64,000 bases of DNA from Burkholderia sp. WSM2230. GTDB lineage: Bacteria > Pseudomonadota > Gammaproteobacteria > Burkholderiales > Burkholderiaceae. The position numbers and the translations under genes are program-made. The stretch is from positions 310,643 through 374,642 of the forward strand of contig NZ_AXAJ01000001.1 of NCBI RefSeq assembly GCF_000472445.1, read 5' to 3'. Position 1 is the stretch's first letter. Every line of letters starts with the position of its first letter. The notes under the pieces were generated by a model. The model searched no databases, was not told the origin of the DNA, and saw nothing but the letters and a program-made list of their open reading frames with translations. Positions 6,563-14,619 of this stretch are shown here, one piece after another.

Positions 6563-8479
6563 ATGCTGCTCATACTCCTCGCCTTCGCCGGCGGCATGCT
6601 TACCATCCTCAGTCCGTGCATTCTTCCGGTCGTGCCGCTCGTGTTCGCGCGCGTCGATCAGTCGTTCGTGCGCCACGGTTTGCCGCTTCTTGCCGGCATG
6701 GCGCTGACGTTCGCCGCTGTCGCGAGCCTCGCCGTCGCCGGCGGCGCGTGGGTCGCGCATGTCAATGAATACGGCCGCTGGATCGCGCTCGTGTTTTTCG
6801 GCCTGTTCGGCGCGGCACTGCTGTTTCCGTCGATAGCAGAGCGGCTCACCCATCCGCTCGTGAGCGCCGGCAATCGTCTGGATGGCGCGGTGCGCCGCGA
6901 CGGCGGCGAGCCCCGGGTGCTGTCGTCCGTCGGGCTGGGCGTCGCGACCGGCTTGCTGTGGGCGCCTTGCGCGGGCCCCATTCTCGGTCTGGTGATGACC
7001 GGCGTGATCCTGCATCGGCCGGGCGGCGCGAGCATATTGCCGTTGCTCGCGTTCGCGGCTGGCGCGGCGGTTTCGCTTGCAATCGTTCTTGCGATCGGCG
7101 GGCGGCTCGTCGCGGTACTGCGGCGCTCGTATGGCGTGAGCGAGCGCGTGCGTCAGGTGGTCGGCGCCGCGGTGGTGCTGTCGGCAGGCGCAATCGCGCT
7201 TGGCGTCGATACACGGGCGTTGGCCTTGTTGCCCTCGCTAAATACGTCGGGCATTGAAAATAAGCTGGTGCAGCGCTGGTCGCCGCATGGGGCGGCGCAG
7301 CGCGCGGAATCGCAGCGGGCGGATCCGGAACGCGCGGATTCACAGCGCGCCGATTTGCAGCGCGCAAATTCACAACGCACAGATTCGCAGCGCGTCGATC
7401 CCCAGCGCATCGAACCGCGCCCGCGGACCGCAAACCCGCTCCTGAAAGTCAGCGCGAGAGCAGAGCACCCTGGCGTGGCGAAACCGATCCCGATTGCCGC
7501 GCCACTCTCCCTGCCCGTGGAAGGCGCTCTGCCGTCGCTGTCGGGCGCCGTCGACTGGCTGAATTCGCCGCCCCTGAAAACCAGCGACCTGCGCGGCAAA
7601 GTCGTGATCGTCAATTTCTGGACTTACTCGTGCATCAACTGCCTGCGCACGCTGCCGTATCTGAAGGCGTGGTCGAGCCGGTATCGCGATCAGGGTCTCG
7701 TCGTGATAGGTGTCCACGCGCCGGAGTTCGCGTTCGAGCACAACATCGCCAACGTGAAGCGGGCGGCCGCCGATCTGCATATCGACTATCCGGTTGCCGT
7801 CGACAACAACCTCGCCGTGTGGCGGGCCTTCGACAATCAGTACTGGCCGGCGTTTTATATCGTCGATGCGCATGGCGACATCCGCTATCACCATTTCGGC
7901 GAAGGTGGATACGACAAGTCCGAAGAGGTCATCCGTCAATTGCTGGCTGACGCCGGTCACTCGACACTGCCCGCGACCGCGGGCGCCGCGAAGGCTTCGG
8001 GCATCGAAGCGGCCGCCGACCCGCGCGACTTGCGCTCAGGCGAGACTTACGTCGGCTATCGTCAGGCAGAGGGTTTCGCTTCGCCGCAAACGCTGGCGCC
8101 GGACGTGCTCCGCGCTTACAGCAGCCCCGCGCGACTGCGGACGGGAAGCTGGAGCCTCGACGGCGAGTGGAATGTGGCCGGCGAGCGCGCGCAATCGGGG
8201 CATAACGGCGCGAAGATCGCCTACCGCTTTCATGCGCGCGATCTGCATCTCGTGCTGGGACCGATGACGGACGGCAAGCCGGTGCGTTTCCGGGTGACGA
8301 TCGACGGTAAAGCGCCGGGCGCGTCGCATGGCGCGGACACGGATGCGAACGGCGTGGGGGTGGTCGATAAAGAGCGGCTCTATCAGCTCGTGCGGCAAAG
8401 CGGCGCCGTGGAGGACCGCACGTTCGAAATCCAGTTTCTGGATGCGGGCGTGAGTGCGTACGCGTTCACATTTGGCTAG
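6563..8479 (+). CDS. dipZ: DipZ-type CcdA-thioredoxin fusion protein
   Basis: A 638-residue membrane protein that should carry reducing equivalents across the inner membrane. Residues 1-245 are a CcdA/DsbD-like bundle with the redox-active LSPCILPVVPL (Cys19) and a partner cysteine in LLWAPCAGPILG. Residues 248-287 are a hydrophilic linker of eight degenerate 5-residue repeats (A-D-S-Q-R type). A TlpA-like thioredoxin domain follows, with Cys357-Ile-Asn-Cys360, and the C-terminal 160 residues match the extra beta domain of DipZ proteins. The start is set at the ATG with AAGGA eight bases upstream; the longer frame from 6452 overlaps the promoter. It is divergent from a thioredoxin paralogue. 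Confidence 0.9.
   Translation: MLLILLAFAGGMLTILSPCILPVVPLVFARVDQSFVRHGLPLLAGMALTFAAVASLAVAGGAWVAHVNEYGRWIALVFFGLFGAALLFPSIAERLTHPLVSAGNRLDGAVRRDGGEPRVLSSVGLGVATGLLWAPCAGPILGLVMTGVILHRPGGASILPLLAFAAGAAVSLAIVLAIGGRLVAVLRRSYGVSERVRQVVGAAVVLSAGAIALGVDTRALALLPSLNTSGIENKLVQRWSPHGAAQRAESQRADPERADSQRADLQRANSQRTDSQRVDPQRIEPRPRTANPLLKVSARAEHPGVAKPIPIAAPLSLPVEGALPSLSGAVDWLNSPPLKTSDLRGKVVIVNFWTYSCINCLRTLPYLKAWSSRYRDQGLVVIGVHAPEFAFEHNIANVKRAAADLHIDYPVAVDNNLAVWRAFDNQYWPAFYIVDAHGDIRYHHFGEGGYDKSEEVIRQLLADAGHSTLPATAGAAKASGIEAAADPRDLRSGETYVGYRQAEGFASPQTLAPDVLRAYSSPARLRTGSWSLDGEWNVAGERAQSGHNGAKIAYRFHARDLHLVLGPMTDGKPVRFRVTIDGKAPGASHGADTDANGVGVVDKERLYQLVRQSGAVEDRTFEIQFLDAGVSAYAFTFG
7304..7423 (+). repeat. Eight 15-bp tandem repeats within dipZ
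   Basis: Eight degenerate copies of a 15-bp unit (type GCGGATTCACAGCGC) encode AESQR, ADPER, ADSQR, ADLQR, ANSQR, TDSQR, VDPQR and IEPRP. They form a charged, flexible linker between the membrane and thioredoxin domains. The copy number is likely to vary between strains. Confidence 0.85.
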
Positions 8480-8591
8480 CCGAGAGCGGCGAACCCTGAG
8501 CGACCAGCGCAAATGTCGGCGCCTCACGCGCGGCGCCGTGGTATGTGACTTGCTACACCGCGGGAGTTTTTTCTCATGCAAATCGTCATAC

Positions 8592-9023
8592 ATGTCCCGA
8601 ACAACGTGTCAAAGGTGGAGCGCTCGCCAGGTGAGGGTTTTGCACGAGGTGCCGCGTGTCCTCGTGGTCGATGACAACGAGGGTGCGGCAGAAGCGCTCG
8701 CTACCTATCTGTCGTACGAAGGTGTGGAAGCGCGCGCGGCCAACGGTTGTAACGAAGCACTCAACTGTGTAAAAGATTGGGTACCCGACGTGGTCGTGCT
8801 GGACATCATGATGCCGGGGCGCGATGGCTACGATACGGCAAGCGCGCTGCGCAGCTATTTGCCCACACCGAGTCTCGGCATCGTCGCCTTCACATCGCTC
8901 GACGAGCAGCACGTGCGCGAAACCGGCCGCGGCCGCCACAATTTCGACGGCTACTGCCAGAAGGGCACCGCGCCCAATATTCTGCTCGCGTTGATGCGCA
9001 ATCTCTGGCGCGACACAAACTGA
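8592..9023 (+). CDS. Stand-alone receiver-domain response regulator
   Basis: A single receiver domain of about 143 residues with no output domain. It shows VLVVDDNEGAAEAL (acidic pair), phospho-acceptor Asp71 in VVVLDIMMPGRDG and the FTSLDE segment. The lysine position near the end is GYCQKGTAP instead of the usual K-P-F/K-P-I, so dephosphorylation or output may differ. The start is uncertain: ATG 8592 has no clear ribosome site, and GTG 8631 or TTG 8640 lie closer to purine-rich GGTGGAG and GGTGAGG. No kinase gene adjoins it; it sits between dipZ and a convergent lipoprotein gene. Confidence 0.75.
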   Translation: MSRTTCQRWSARQVRVLHEVPRVLVVDDNEGAAEALATYLSYEGVEARAANGCNEALNCVKDWVPDVVVLDIMMPGRDGYDTASALRSYLPTPSLGIVAFTSLDEQHVRETGRGRHNFDGYCQKGTAPNILLALMRNLWRDTN

Positions 9024-9064
9024 ACTCGTGCGGGCCGCCTCGCGCGGCACCTGCACGCCGGCCA

Positions 9065-9832
9065 TCATCCCTTGATGTGCTCGCTCGAGAGCCAGCCGCC
9101 GCTCACGCCGATCTGCGCGACCTGCTTCGCCACTGCGTCGGCGAGGCGCGTCGCGTCGGCGGAAACACCGGCATTTTTGCTTTCCGACGCCGCGTGCAAA
9201 CCGCCGCCCACGGCCGCCGATGTCGCGATATGTCCCACCGCCGCGCCTACGCCGGCCGTCTCCGCCATGCCAGGCGTCTTGCCGCTGTCGCCGCTTGCGG
9301 TGAAGCTTTGCACGAGCCGCGGTGCGCCGCCTGCGGGCTTGTAGAAGATCTGCACCGAACTGCTGACCTCGCTCTTGCCGGCGCCGAGGCCGATCAGCAC
9401 GCGACGGCGGCGGTTGCCCGCGTCGATCGTATCGAAGCTGCCTTGCACCATCAGCACGTTCTGGTCGGCAGGCGCGGGTATGTCCGTGCGGATCGCGCGC
9501 AGACCCATCGACTGCAATTCGTGGACGATCTCATTGGCCACCTGCTCGCGCACTTGTGCGGCGTCGTCGGCCTGCTTCTGCGCCGCTGACGAACCGTCCA
9601 TCTGCGTCTTCAGTTTCTGCAGCATGCCGCCGTCGAGCTTCACCTCGCCGGCATGCGTGTCGAACGTGTACACGTAGATGTTGTCCGGACGCACGGTCGG
9701 CTGTGCGACAGCCGCGCTCGTGGTGGCGATGCTGCCGCCGGCGCAGCCGGTGAGCAACGCGGCTGCGCTGACCATCGCGATGCAGACAAAACGGGCGGAG
9801 TGGTTTTTGATGAGCTTGATCGAAGTGAGCAT
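9065..9832 (-). CDS. DUF4410 family lipoprotein
   Basis: A 255-residue exported protein with a lipobox (LLTGC, Cys30) after a hydrophobic signal segment. The middle part shows the DUF4410 pattern: a VRPDNIYVYTFDT strand, conserved ANEIVHELQSMGLRA, an ADQNVLMVQGSFDTIDAGNR strand pair and a glycine/alanine-rich region. The family is widespread in Gram-negative envelopes and has no proven function. The start is chosen for AGGACGCATC just upstream; the longer frame to 10042 is unsupported. Confidence 0.8.
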   Translation of the reverse strand: MLTSIKLIKNHSARFVCIAMVSAAALLTGCAGGSIATTSAAVAQPTVRPDNIYVYTFDTHAGEVKLDGGMLQKLKTQMDGSSAAQKQADDAAQVREQVANEIVHELQSMGLRAIRTDIPAPADQNVLMVQGSFDTIDAGNRRRRVLIGLGAGKSEVSSSVQIFYKPAGGAPRLVQSFTASGDSGKTPGMAETAGVGAAVGHIATSAAVGGGLHAASESKNAGVSADATRLADAVAKQVAQIGVSGGWLSSEHIKG

Positions 9833-10133
9833 GATGCGTCCTGTAGCCGGCAGGCGGTGCCGTAGTGTTCGAGCCTGTCTTGCGATGACCGGCAACCGGA
9901 GGATCGTGGTCATCGGCGACAGGTGTCGCACGTGAAGCGTTCGTGATCTCATGCGTGCTGTTTCGCACGCACCGGCAGCGAAACGAAGTATGGGCGAGGC
10001 GACTCCCCGACTCCATCGAACAATTATTTCGAACCATGTCACGCGCCGAACGGGCGTTTCAGGACAACGGAAATGCTGACTGAAGAAGAGGGATCACGCG
10101 TGCGATCGCGTGTGGCGCGCCATGCTGGTGCGA

Positions 10134-10217
10134 TCAGTGCAAAGCAAGCGTGATGATGCAGCAGAGCACCAACACGAGCAAAGCGGCGGCCACGGCCACG
10201 TCGACTGGATAGCGCAT
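10134..10217 (-). CDS. Candidate 27-residue membrane microprotein
   Basis: A short ORF reads MRYPVDVAVAAALLVLVLCC followed by IITLALH and a TGA. It is one clean membrane segment with a charged N-terminus and two adjacent cysteines. GGGTGA lies four bases before the ATG. A perfect palindrome at 10244-10260 lies 27 bp upstream of the start, where an operator would sit. The compact hydrophobic design, like small inner-membrane regulators in other proteobacteria, is the main argument; no family is recognised. Confidence 0.42.
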   Translation of the reverse strand: MRYPVDVAVAAALLVLVLCCIITLALH

Positions 10218-10243
10218 GCATCACCCGCACTGAGGTTTCAACA

Positions 10244-10260
10244 GTGATTATCGTAATCAC
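10244..10260. promoter_or_regulatory. Perfect palindrome GTGATTA-TCG-TAATCAC
   Basis: Seven-base arms are exact complements around a 3-base centre. The site is upstream of the 27-residue ORF and is AT-rich in a GC-rich setting, which suggests a repressor operator. No regulator can be assigned from the sequence. Confidence 0.4.
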
Positions 10261-10578
10261 CAGAAGGAAGACGAAAAAGCGGCCAGTAAGCGGCAATGTG
10301 GGAGACCCAACGCTGTGCGGCGAACGTCGGCACCGCACCGGTTTGCCGCATGTTTTTCATGAGTCCGCCAGCTTGCCGGGATTGCGCGGCGAGCGGGAAC
10401 GGCGTGTGCGCTGGCGCATTGACGCCGGATGGCGCATGATGGGCGCACTGTGCCGTCCGACCGCAGCATCGCGTAAAGCGGCTGCGAGGCGCGGCGCAAA
10501 GGAAGCGCCGGTGCCTGCATCGCGTGAATCATGTGTCGCAGCGCCGCCCGCGTCGTTCAACCTAAAGGAGGATTTCGC
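10261..10578. other. Intergenic region before the phasin gene
   Basis: About 320 bp with no convincing reading frame and no clear -10/-35 pair. The only strong signal is AAAGGAGG (10564-10571), the ribosome site of the phasin gene. Confidence 0.5.
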
Positions 10579-11016
10579 ATGGACCGACCTGATACCGCCA
10601 ATCCGTTTGGCGATTTCACCAAAATGCTGGAGCAGTTCAAGCTGCCCGGCTTCGACGTGCCCGCCATCATGGAAGCGCGGCGCAAGGACGTTGAAGCACT
10701 GGTTCAGGCGAATCAGACCGCGTTCCAGGGCATGCAGTCGCTCGCGCAGAAGCAGGCCGAGATGTTGCGCGCCACGCTTGCCGAATTGCAGTCGCTGACT
10801 GGTCAGCTATCGGCGAGCGGCGCCGCGCCTTCGGCGAAAACGGCCGAGTTGATCCAGCAAAGCTTGCACAAGTCCCTCGCGGATATGCAGCAGCTCGCGC
10901 AGGCGGCGTATCAGACGCAAGCGGAGTCGTACGCGGTGATCGCAAAACGCGTCGAAGAAAACGTGCAGGAATTGCGCTCGCTTTTGCAGCAGCAACAACA
11001 GCAACAAAAGACGTAA
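10579..11016 (+). CDS. Phasin family protein
   Basis: A 145-residue phasin: an amphipathic helical protein that coats polyhydroxyalkanoate granules and controls their size and number. The N-terminal region (FGDFTKMLEQFKLPGFDVPAIMEARRKDVEALVQANQ) matches the family, whose members commonly open with an F-x-K-L-P-G-hydrophobic segment and the N-Q motif. The body is predicted helix with heptad-like spacing. The C-terminus is a glutamine run (LLQQQQQQQKT) coded by CAG/CAA repeats. A strong AAAGGAGG ribosome site fits high expression. An intrinsic terminator follows at 11069-11114. Confidence 0.87.
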   Translation: MDRPDTANPFGDFTKMLEQFKLPGFDVPAIMEARRKDVEALVQANQTAFQGMQSLAQKQAEMLRATLAELQSLTGQLSASGAAPSAKTAELIQQSLHKSLADMQQLAQAAYQTQAESYAVIAKRVEENVQELRSLLQQQQQQQKT

Positions 11017-11068
11017 TCTCGTGTGGTCGTGAAATGCTTGCGTGCGTCTGATGCGGTACGCACGCCAG

Positions 11069-11114
11069 AGCCGCGAAGGGTCGTCGAGATTCGCCGATCC
11101 ATTCGCGGCTTTTT
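11069..11114 (+). terminator. Intrinsic terminator after the phasin gene
   Basis: AGCCGCGAA (11069-11077) pairs with TTCGCGGCT (11102-11110), followed immediately by further T residues. The 24-base loop is longer than usual, but the stem and T-tract fit Rho-independent termination. Confidence 0.65.
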
Positions 11115-11525
11115 CATGCGTCGCGCCGTTCAAGCGGCCTTCAAGTTCAGCGCGCGCTTACATCGCCCGCTTTAATGCGTGCGTCATGCGTTTTTCTCTT
11201 CGGTTCAATCCTGCTTTCGCGCAGCCGTTTGCTTCAAACGCGGCAGCGCTCCCCAACTCGCCGCCAGGCACTGCCGGTGGCGCGCCTTTGCGCCAGCGTC
11301 AAACGCCGGGAAACAGAGGCTTTTTGCCGACCCGTTCAAATCGCCGCGCAAACGACCGGCGCGCGACACCGCCGCCGCTAAAGTTTCGCGCCGCCACTCC
11401 GTAGATGCATTCACGCAACCGAGCGGCGTGAACGCAGCCTGCACCGCCTGCCCGACCTGCGCTTTTAGTTTCGCGTTCGTGACGGCTATAGCGTGTCGCG
11501 AGCGTTTCACCTCGAAGGAATTCTC
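11115..11525. other. Intergenic region, 411 bp, no gene seen
   Basis: Several short overlapping frames exist on both strands but none has a ribosome site or protein-like composition. The only clear signal is AAGGA (11515-11519), the ribosome site for the DUF2844 gene. Confidence 0.5.
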
Positions 11526-11984
11526 TTGAAACCGATGCTCTTAATCGGCATTGCTTGCGCAATGCTCGGGGCCGGCTGCGCGCTGCCGCTGGCCGCTCAT
11601 GCCGCGCTAGGCCAGAACGCAAACAGTGTCGACAGCGACGGCGCGCGCATGCATGCAGTTGCAAGAACCGCCTCCACGCAGAACGCGTATTCGGTGCATC
11701 TGATCACGCTGCCTTCTGGAACGCTCGTGCGGGAATACGTGGCGGCCAACGGAACGGTGTTCGGCGTCGCGTGGGAAGGGCCGACCTTGCCCGATCTCAA
11801 GAGCGTGCTGGGCGCGTGGTTCGATGCTTACCTTGCTGCCGGCGCAGCGAGGCGGAACACGCCGCTCGCCGTCCTGGGCGCCGACCTGGTGGTGTACTCG
11901 GGCGGACACCTGCGCGCCTTCTCCGGTTATGCGTATCTGCCGCAAGCGCTGCCCGCGGGCGTCAGCCCCGCTGTCATTCAATAG
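11526..11984 (+). CDS. DUF2844 family exported protein
   Basis: A 152-residue protein with an N-terminal signal peptide (LLIGIACAMLGAGCALPLAAHAALG). The DUF2844 features follow: YSVHLITLPSGTLVREYVA, a GTVFGVAWEGP strand and DLVVYSGGHLRAFSGYAYLP. The family is almost limited to Burkholderiales and is regularly followed by DUF3443, as here. The TTG at 11526 is chosen as start because AAGGA lies six bases upstream; the ATG at 11535 is 15 bases away and less likely. The function is unknown; export together with the next gene product suggests a shared envelope role. Confidence 0.8.
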   Translation: MKPMLLIGIACAMLGAGCALPLAAHAALGQNANSVDSDGARMHAVARTASTQNAYSVHLITLPSGTLVREYVAANGTVFGVAWEGPTLPDLKSVLGAWFDAYLAAGAARRNTPLAVLGADLVVYSGGHLRAFSGYAYLPQALPAGVSPAVIQ

Positions 11985-11994
11985 GGGAGCCGCC

Positions 11995-13263
11995 ATGCGT
12001 CATACCTCCATGCTTGTTTCGATGTCGTGCGCCTTGCTCTTCGCGTTGCTCGTGAGCGCCTGCGGCGGCGGAGGCGGCGGCTCCGGTGGCACCACGGCCT
12101 CGAATGCGTCGACCAGTTCATCCGCCGGTCCGAGCGTGACGAATACGACGCCCACACCGCAAGCGCTCGCCGCCAATGCAGTGCGCGTGAGCGTCGACTC
12201 GGGCGTGAGCAACGTGCCGAACATGCCGTTCGTCAGTCTCACGATCTGCGCGCCGGGTACTGCGCAATGCCAGACCATCGACCACGTGCTCGTCGACACC
12301 GGCTCATGGGGCGTGCGCGTGTTCGCGTCGCAATTGCCCGCGTCCATGACGCTTCCCCAGCAGAAGGACGCGTCGGGCAATCTCGTCGCCGAATGCATGC
12401 AGTTTTTCAACGGCTTCACATGGGGCGCAGTGAAGCTCGCCGATCTGCAGATTGCCGGCGAAAAGGCCGCCTCGTTGCCGATCCAGGTGATCGATCCGAA
12501 CTACGCTTCGGTGCCCTCCGATTGCGCGAGCGTCGGCGTTGCACGCAATACGCCGGCCATGCTTCAGGCCAACGGCATTCTCGGCATCGGCGTGTTCAAG
12601 CATGACTGTGGCGCGAACTGTGTGGCGCAGGCATTGCCCGGCACTTACTACGGTTGCAGCGGCACCGCCTGCACGTCAATCGCTTTGGCCGAAGCGCTTC
12701 AGGTGGCCAATCCGATTCCCTACTTCGCGACCGACAACAACGGCTCGCTGCTGAGCCTGCCCGCGGTGGCGGGCGGCGCGCAGTCGGTGAGCGGGCAGCT
12801 GGTGTTCGGCATCGGCACGCAGAGCAACAACACGCTCGGCAGCGCGCAGGTGATAGGCGTGAGTCCGTCGAACGGAACCTTCACGACCGTGCATGACGGC
12901 ACCACGTATTCGCGCAGCATTCTGGACAGTGGCTCGACGGGTCTCTTCTTCCCGAGCAGTGCGCTGCCGGTTTGCGCGAGTCCCAACAATGCATACTACT
13001 GCCCGGCTTCGACCGCACAGTTGAGCGCGATGATAGAGGGCGTGAACGGCGCGACGAGCGCCGTGACATTCAGCGTGGCCAATGCGAATGTCGTCGCGCA
13101 GACCTATGCAAACGACTCCGCATTGCCTTTACTGGCTGGGCCCGCTTTCGTCACTTCGTCGATTTTCGATTGGGGCTTGCCGTTCTTCTACGGGCGCACC
13201 GTGTACGCCGCCATCGAGCAGCAGCCGACGCCGAGCGGCGCCGGCCCATACGTCGCGTATTGA
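11995..13263 (+). CDS. DUF3443 family lipoprotein with pepsin-like Asp motifs
   Basis: A 422-residue lipoprotein (lipobox LVSAC, Cys23, then a glycine-rich linker). Two aspartic-protease-like motifs are visible: Asp101 in VLVDTGSWGVRVF and Asp311 in ILDSGSTGLFFPSS. They are 210 residues apart and each is followed by a hydrophobic-glycine pattern, the arrangement of two-lobed pepsin-type enzymes. Many cysteines (for example CQTIDH, DCASV, DCGANC, YGCSGTAC) fit an oxidised extracytoplasmic protein. AGGGGAG precedes the ATG. The family is annotated as unknown; protease activity is my inference. It lies 10 bp after DUF2844 and ends 3 bp from the convergent metallopeptidase gene. Confidence 0.82.
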   Translation: MRHTSMLVSMSCALLFALLVSACGGGGGGSGGTTASNASTSSSAGPSVTNTTPTPQALAANAVRVSVDSGVSNVPNMPFVSLTICAPGTAQCQTIDHVLVDTGSWGVRVFASQLPASMTLPQQKDASGNLVAECMQFFNGFTWGAVKLADLQIAGEKAASLPIQVIDPNYASVPSDCASVGVARNTPAMLQANGILGIGVFKHDCGANCVAQALPGTYYGCSGTACTSIALAEALQVANPIPYFATDNNGSLLSLPAVAGGAQSVSGQLVFGIGTQSNNTLGSAQVIGVSPSNGTFTTVHDGTTYSRSILDSGSTGLFFPSSALPVCASPNNAYYCPASTAQLSAMIEGVNGATSAVTFSVANANVVAQTYANDSALPLLAGPAFVTSSIFDWGLPFFYGRTVYAAIEQQPTPSGAGPYVAY

Positions 13264-13266
13264 AGC

Positions 13267-14373
13267 TCAGGCCGGCTTCGCAGCGCGCTTCGCGTCTTGC
13301 GATACCGGCGCTTTATTTCCTGCCTCCGCAATCACGCGATGCACGAAGCGCAGCTTGTCCACCACGGGCGCGGCCAATGTGAACGGATAGCCGTCCGGCA
13401 TGCCGAGGCTGCGATTGAGGCTGTTCAATGCATACGTGAGCGGAAACCAGCGCTTCATCAGATTATCGAAGCTCGCGTCCTCGACGGGCGTGCGGTCGGT
13501 CAGCGTAGGTGCGTCCGGATCATCCGGCAGCAGGGCGACCCCGTACGAGGTCGACGTATCGAGCACGTCGACGATCAGCATGTAGTGCGCCCACGTCTCC
13601 GCCCAATCTTCCCAAGGGTGCATGGTTGCATATGCGCTGATGCAGGACGCCTGCCAGTCGGCGGGCGCGCCGTCGCGGTAGTAGGCCTCGAGCGCTTCGC
13701 CGTAGTCGGCGCGCTCGTCGCCGAACAGCTTGCGGAATGGCTCGAGCCAGCGCGGGTTCTTTTCCACCAGTCGGCTGAAGTAGTAGTGGCCGGTTTCGTG
13801 GCGGAAGTGGCCAAGCAACGTGCGGTACGGTTCGCCCATCGCAGTGCGGACTTTCTCGCGATGCGCGTCGTCGGCCTCCGCGATGTTGAGCGTGATGAGC
13901 CCGTTGTCGTGACCTGTCATCACACGCGAACCGTCGCCGCCGTCCTCGAGAAACTCGAATGCGAGACCGTGTTCAGGGTCTTCGATGCGCGATTTGACTT
14001 GGAGCCCCAACTCGCCCAGCGTATAAAGCAGGCGCCGCTTGGCCACTTCGAGGCGATACCAGTACAGCCGGTTATCCGGCGCGCTGAGATTCGGAATGGT
14101 GTGAGTCAGCTGGCAGGCGCGGCACAACGTATCCGGCGAATCGGCGGAAATCATCCAGTTGCAGACGTTTTCGACTGCGTAGTTGTGGCATTGCTTGTAG
14201 AGCGCGCCGTCGGCTTGTGGATGCAGGCTGCGCCAGCGCCCTTCGCCCGCGTCTTCAAAAGCGCTGATTTCACGCAGTTCCGGCAAGTAGCCGAGCAATG
14301 CCTCACAGCGTTCGCAGCGAACGTTTTCGAAGAACACGAGTTGCGAGCAGCGGTTGCAGTGGAACGTTTTCAT
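13267..14373 (-). CDS. Putative zinc-binding metallopeptidase with zinc-ribbon N-terminus
   Basis: A 368-residue cytoplasmic protein. The N-terminus is a zinc ribbon (Cys6, Cys9, Cys20, Cys23), followed by further cysteine pairs (QCHNYAVENVC, LCRAC). A zincin site is clear: His192-Glu193-Thr194-Gly195-His196 in FRHETGHYYF, with downstream acidic helices (ERADYGEALEAYYRDG, EDWAETWAHYM) that could supply the third ligand. This belongs to the uncharacterised putative zinc-binding peptidase family that often neighbours transglutaminase/ATP-grasp clusters. It is transcribed away from that cluster across a 246-bp gap, which suggests shared regulation. The ribosome site at the ATG is weak. Confidence 0.83.
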   Translation of the reverse strand: MKTFHCNRCSQLVFFENVRCERCEALLGYLPELREISAFEDAGEGRWRSLHPQADGALYKQCHNYAVENVCNWMISADSPDTLCRACQLTHTIPNLSAPDNRLYWYRLEVAKRRLLYTLGELGLQVKSRIEDPEHGLAFEFLEDGGDGSRVMTGHDNGLITLNIAEADDAHREKVRTAMGEPYRTLLGHFRHETGHYYFSRLVEKNPRWLEPFRKLFGDERADYGEALEAYYRDGAPADWQASCISAYATMHPWEDWAETWAHYMLIVDVLDTSTSYGVALLPDDPDAPTLTDRTPVEDASFDNLMKRWFPLTYALNSLNRSLGMPDGYPFTLAAPVVDKLRFVHRVIAEAGNKAPVSQDAKRAAKPA

Positions 14374-14619
14374 GGACAGGGCCCGAGGCGGCGAGTGGCA
14401 GAAGGAAGCCTGGACCTGCGCAATGTTTATGCCGCAATTGCCAGACGTCACCGGTTTAACGCACAGTATGGGCATGATCGTGCATCGGGGTTGCCTCGCT
14501 TTGGTGCATCGCCTGCGCTGATGGCACACGCTTGCAGGACCGTGGCGGCATGCGGGGCTCAGATCAACGGCATAAACCTTGCTTTTTCGCGGGCTGCCAA
14601 CTTAGACCAGGAGTCCGGT

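Noticed and set aside
13297..14619. A 441-residue N-terminal extension of the transglutaminase-DUF2126 frame
   Set aside because: It lies antisense to the metallopeptidase gene and shows no family similarity. The GTG at 14620 has a good ribosome site and begins the known domain.
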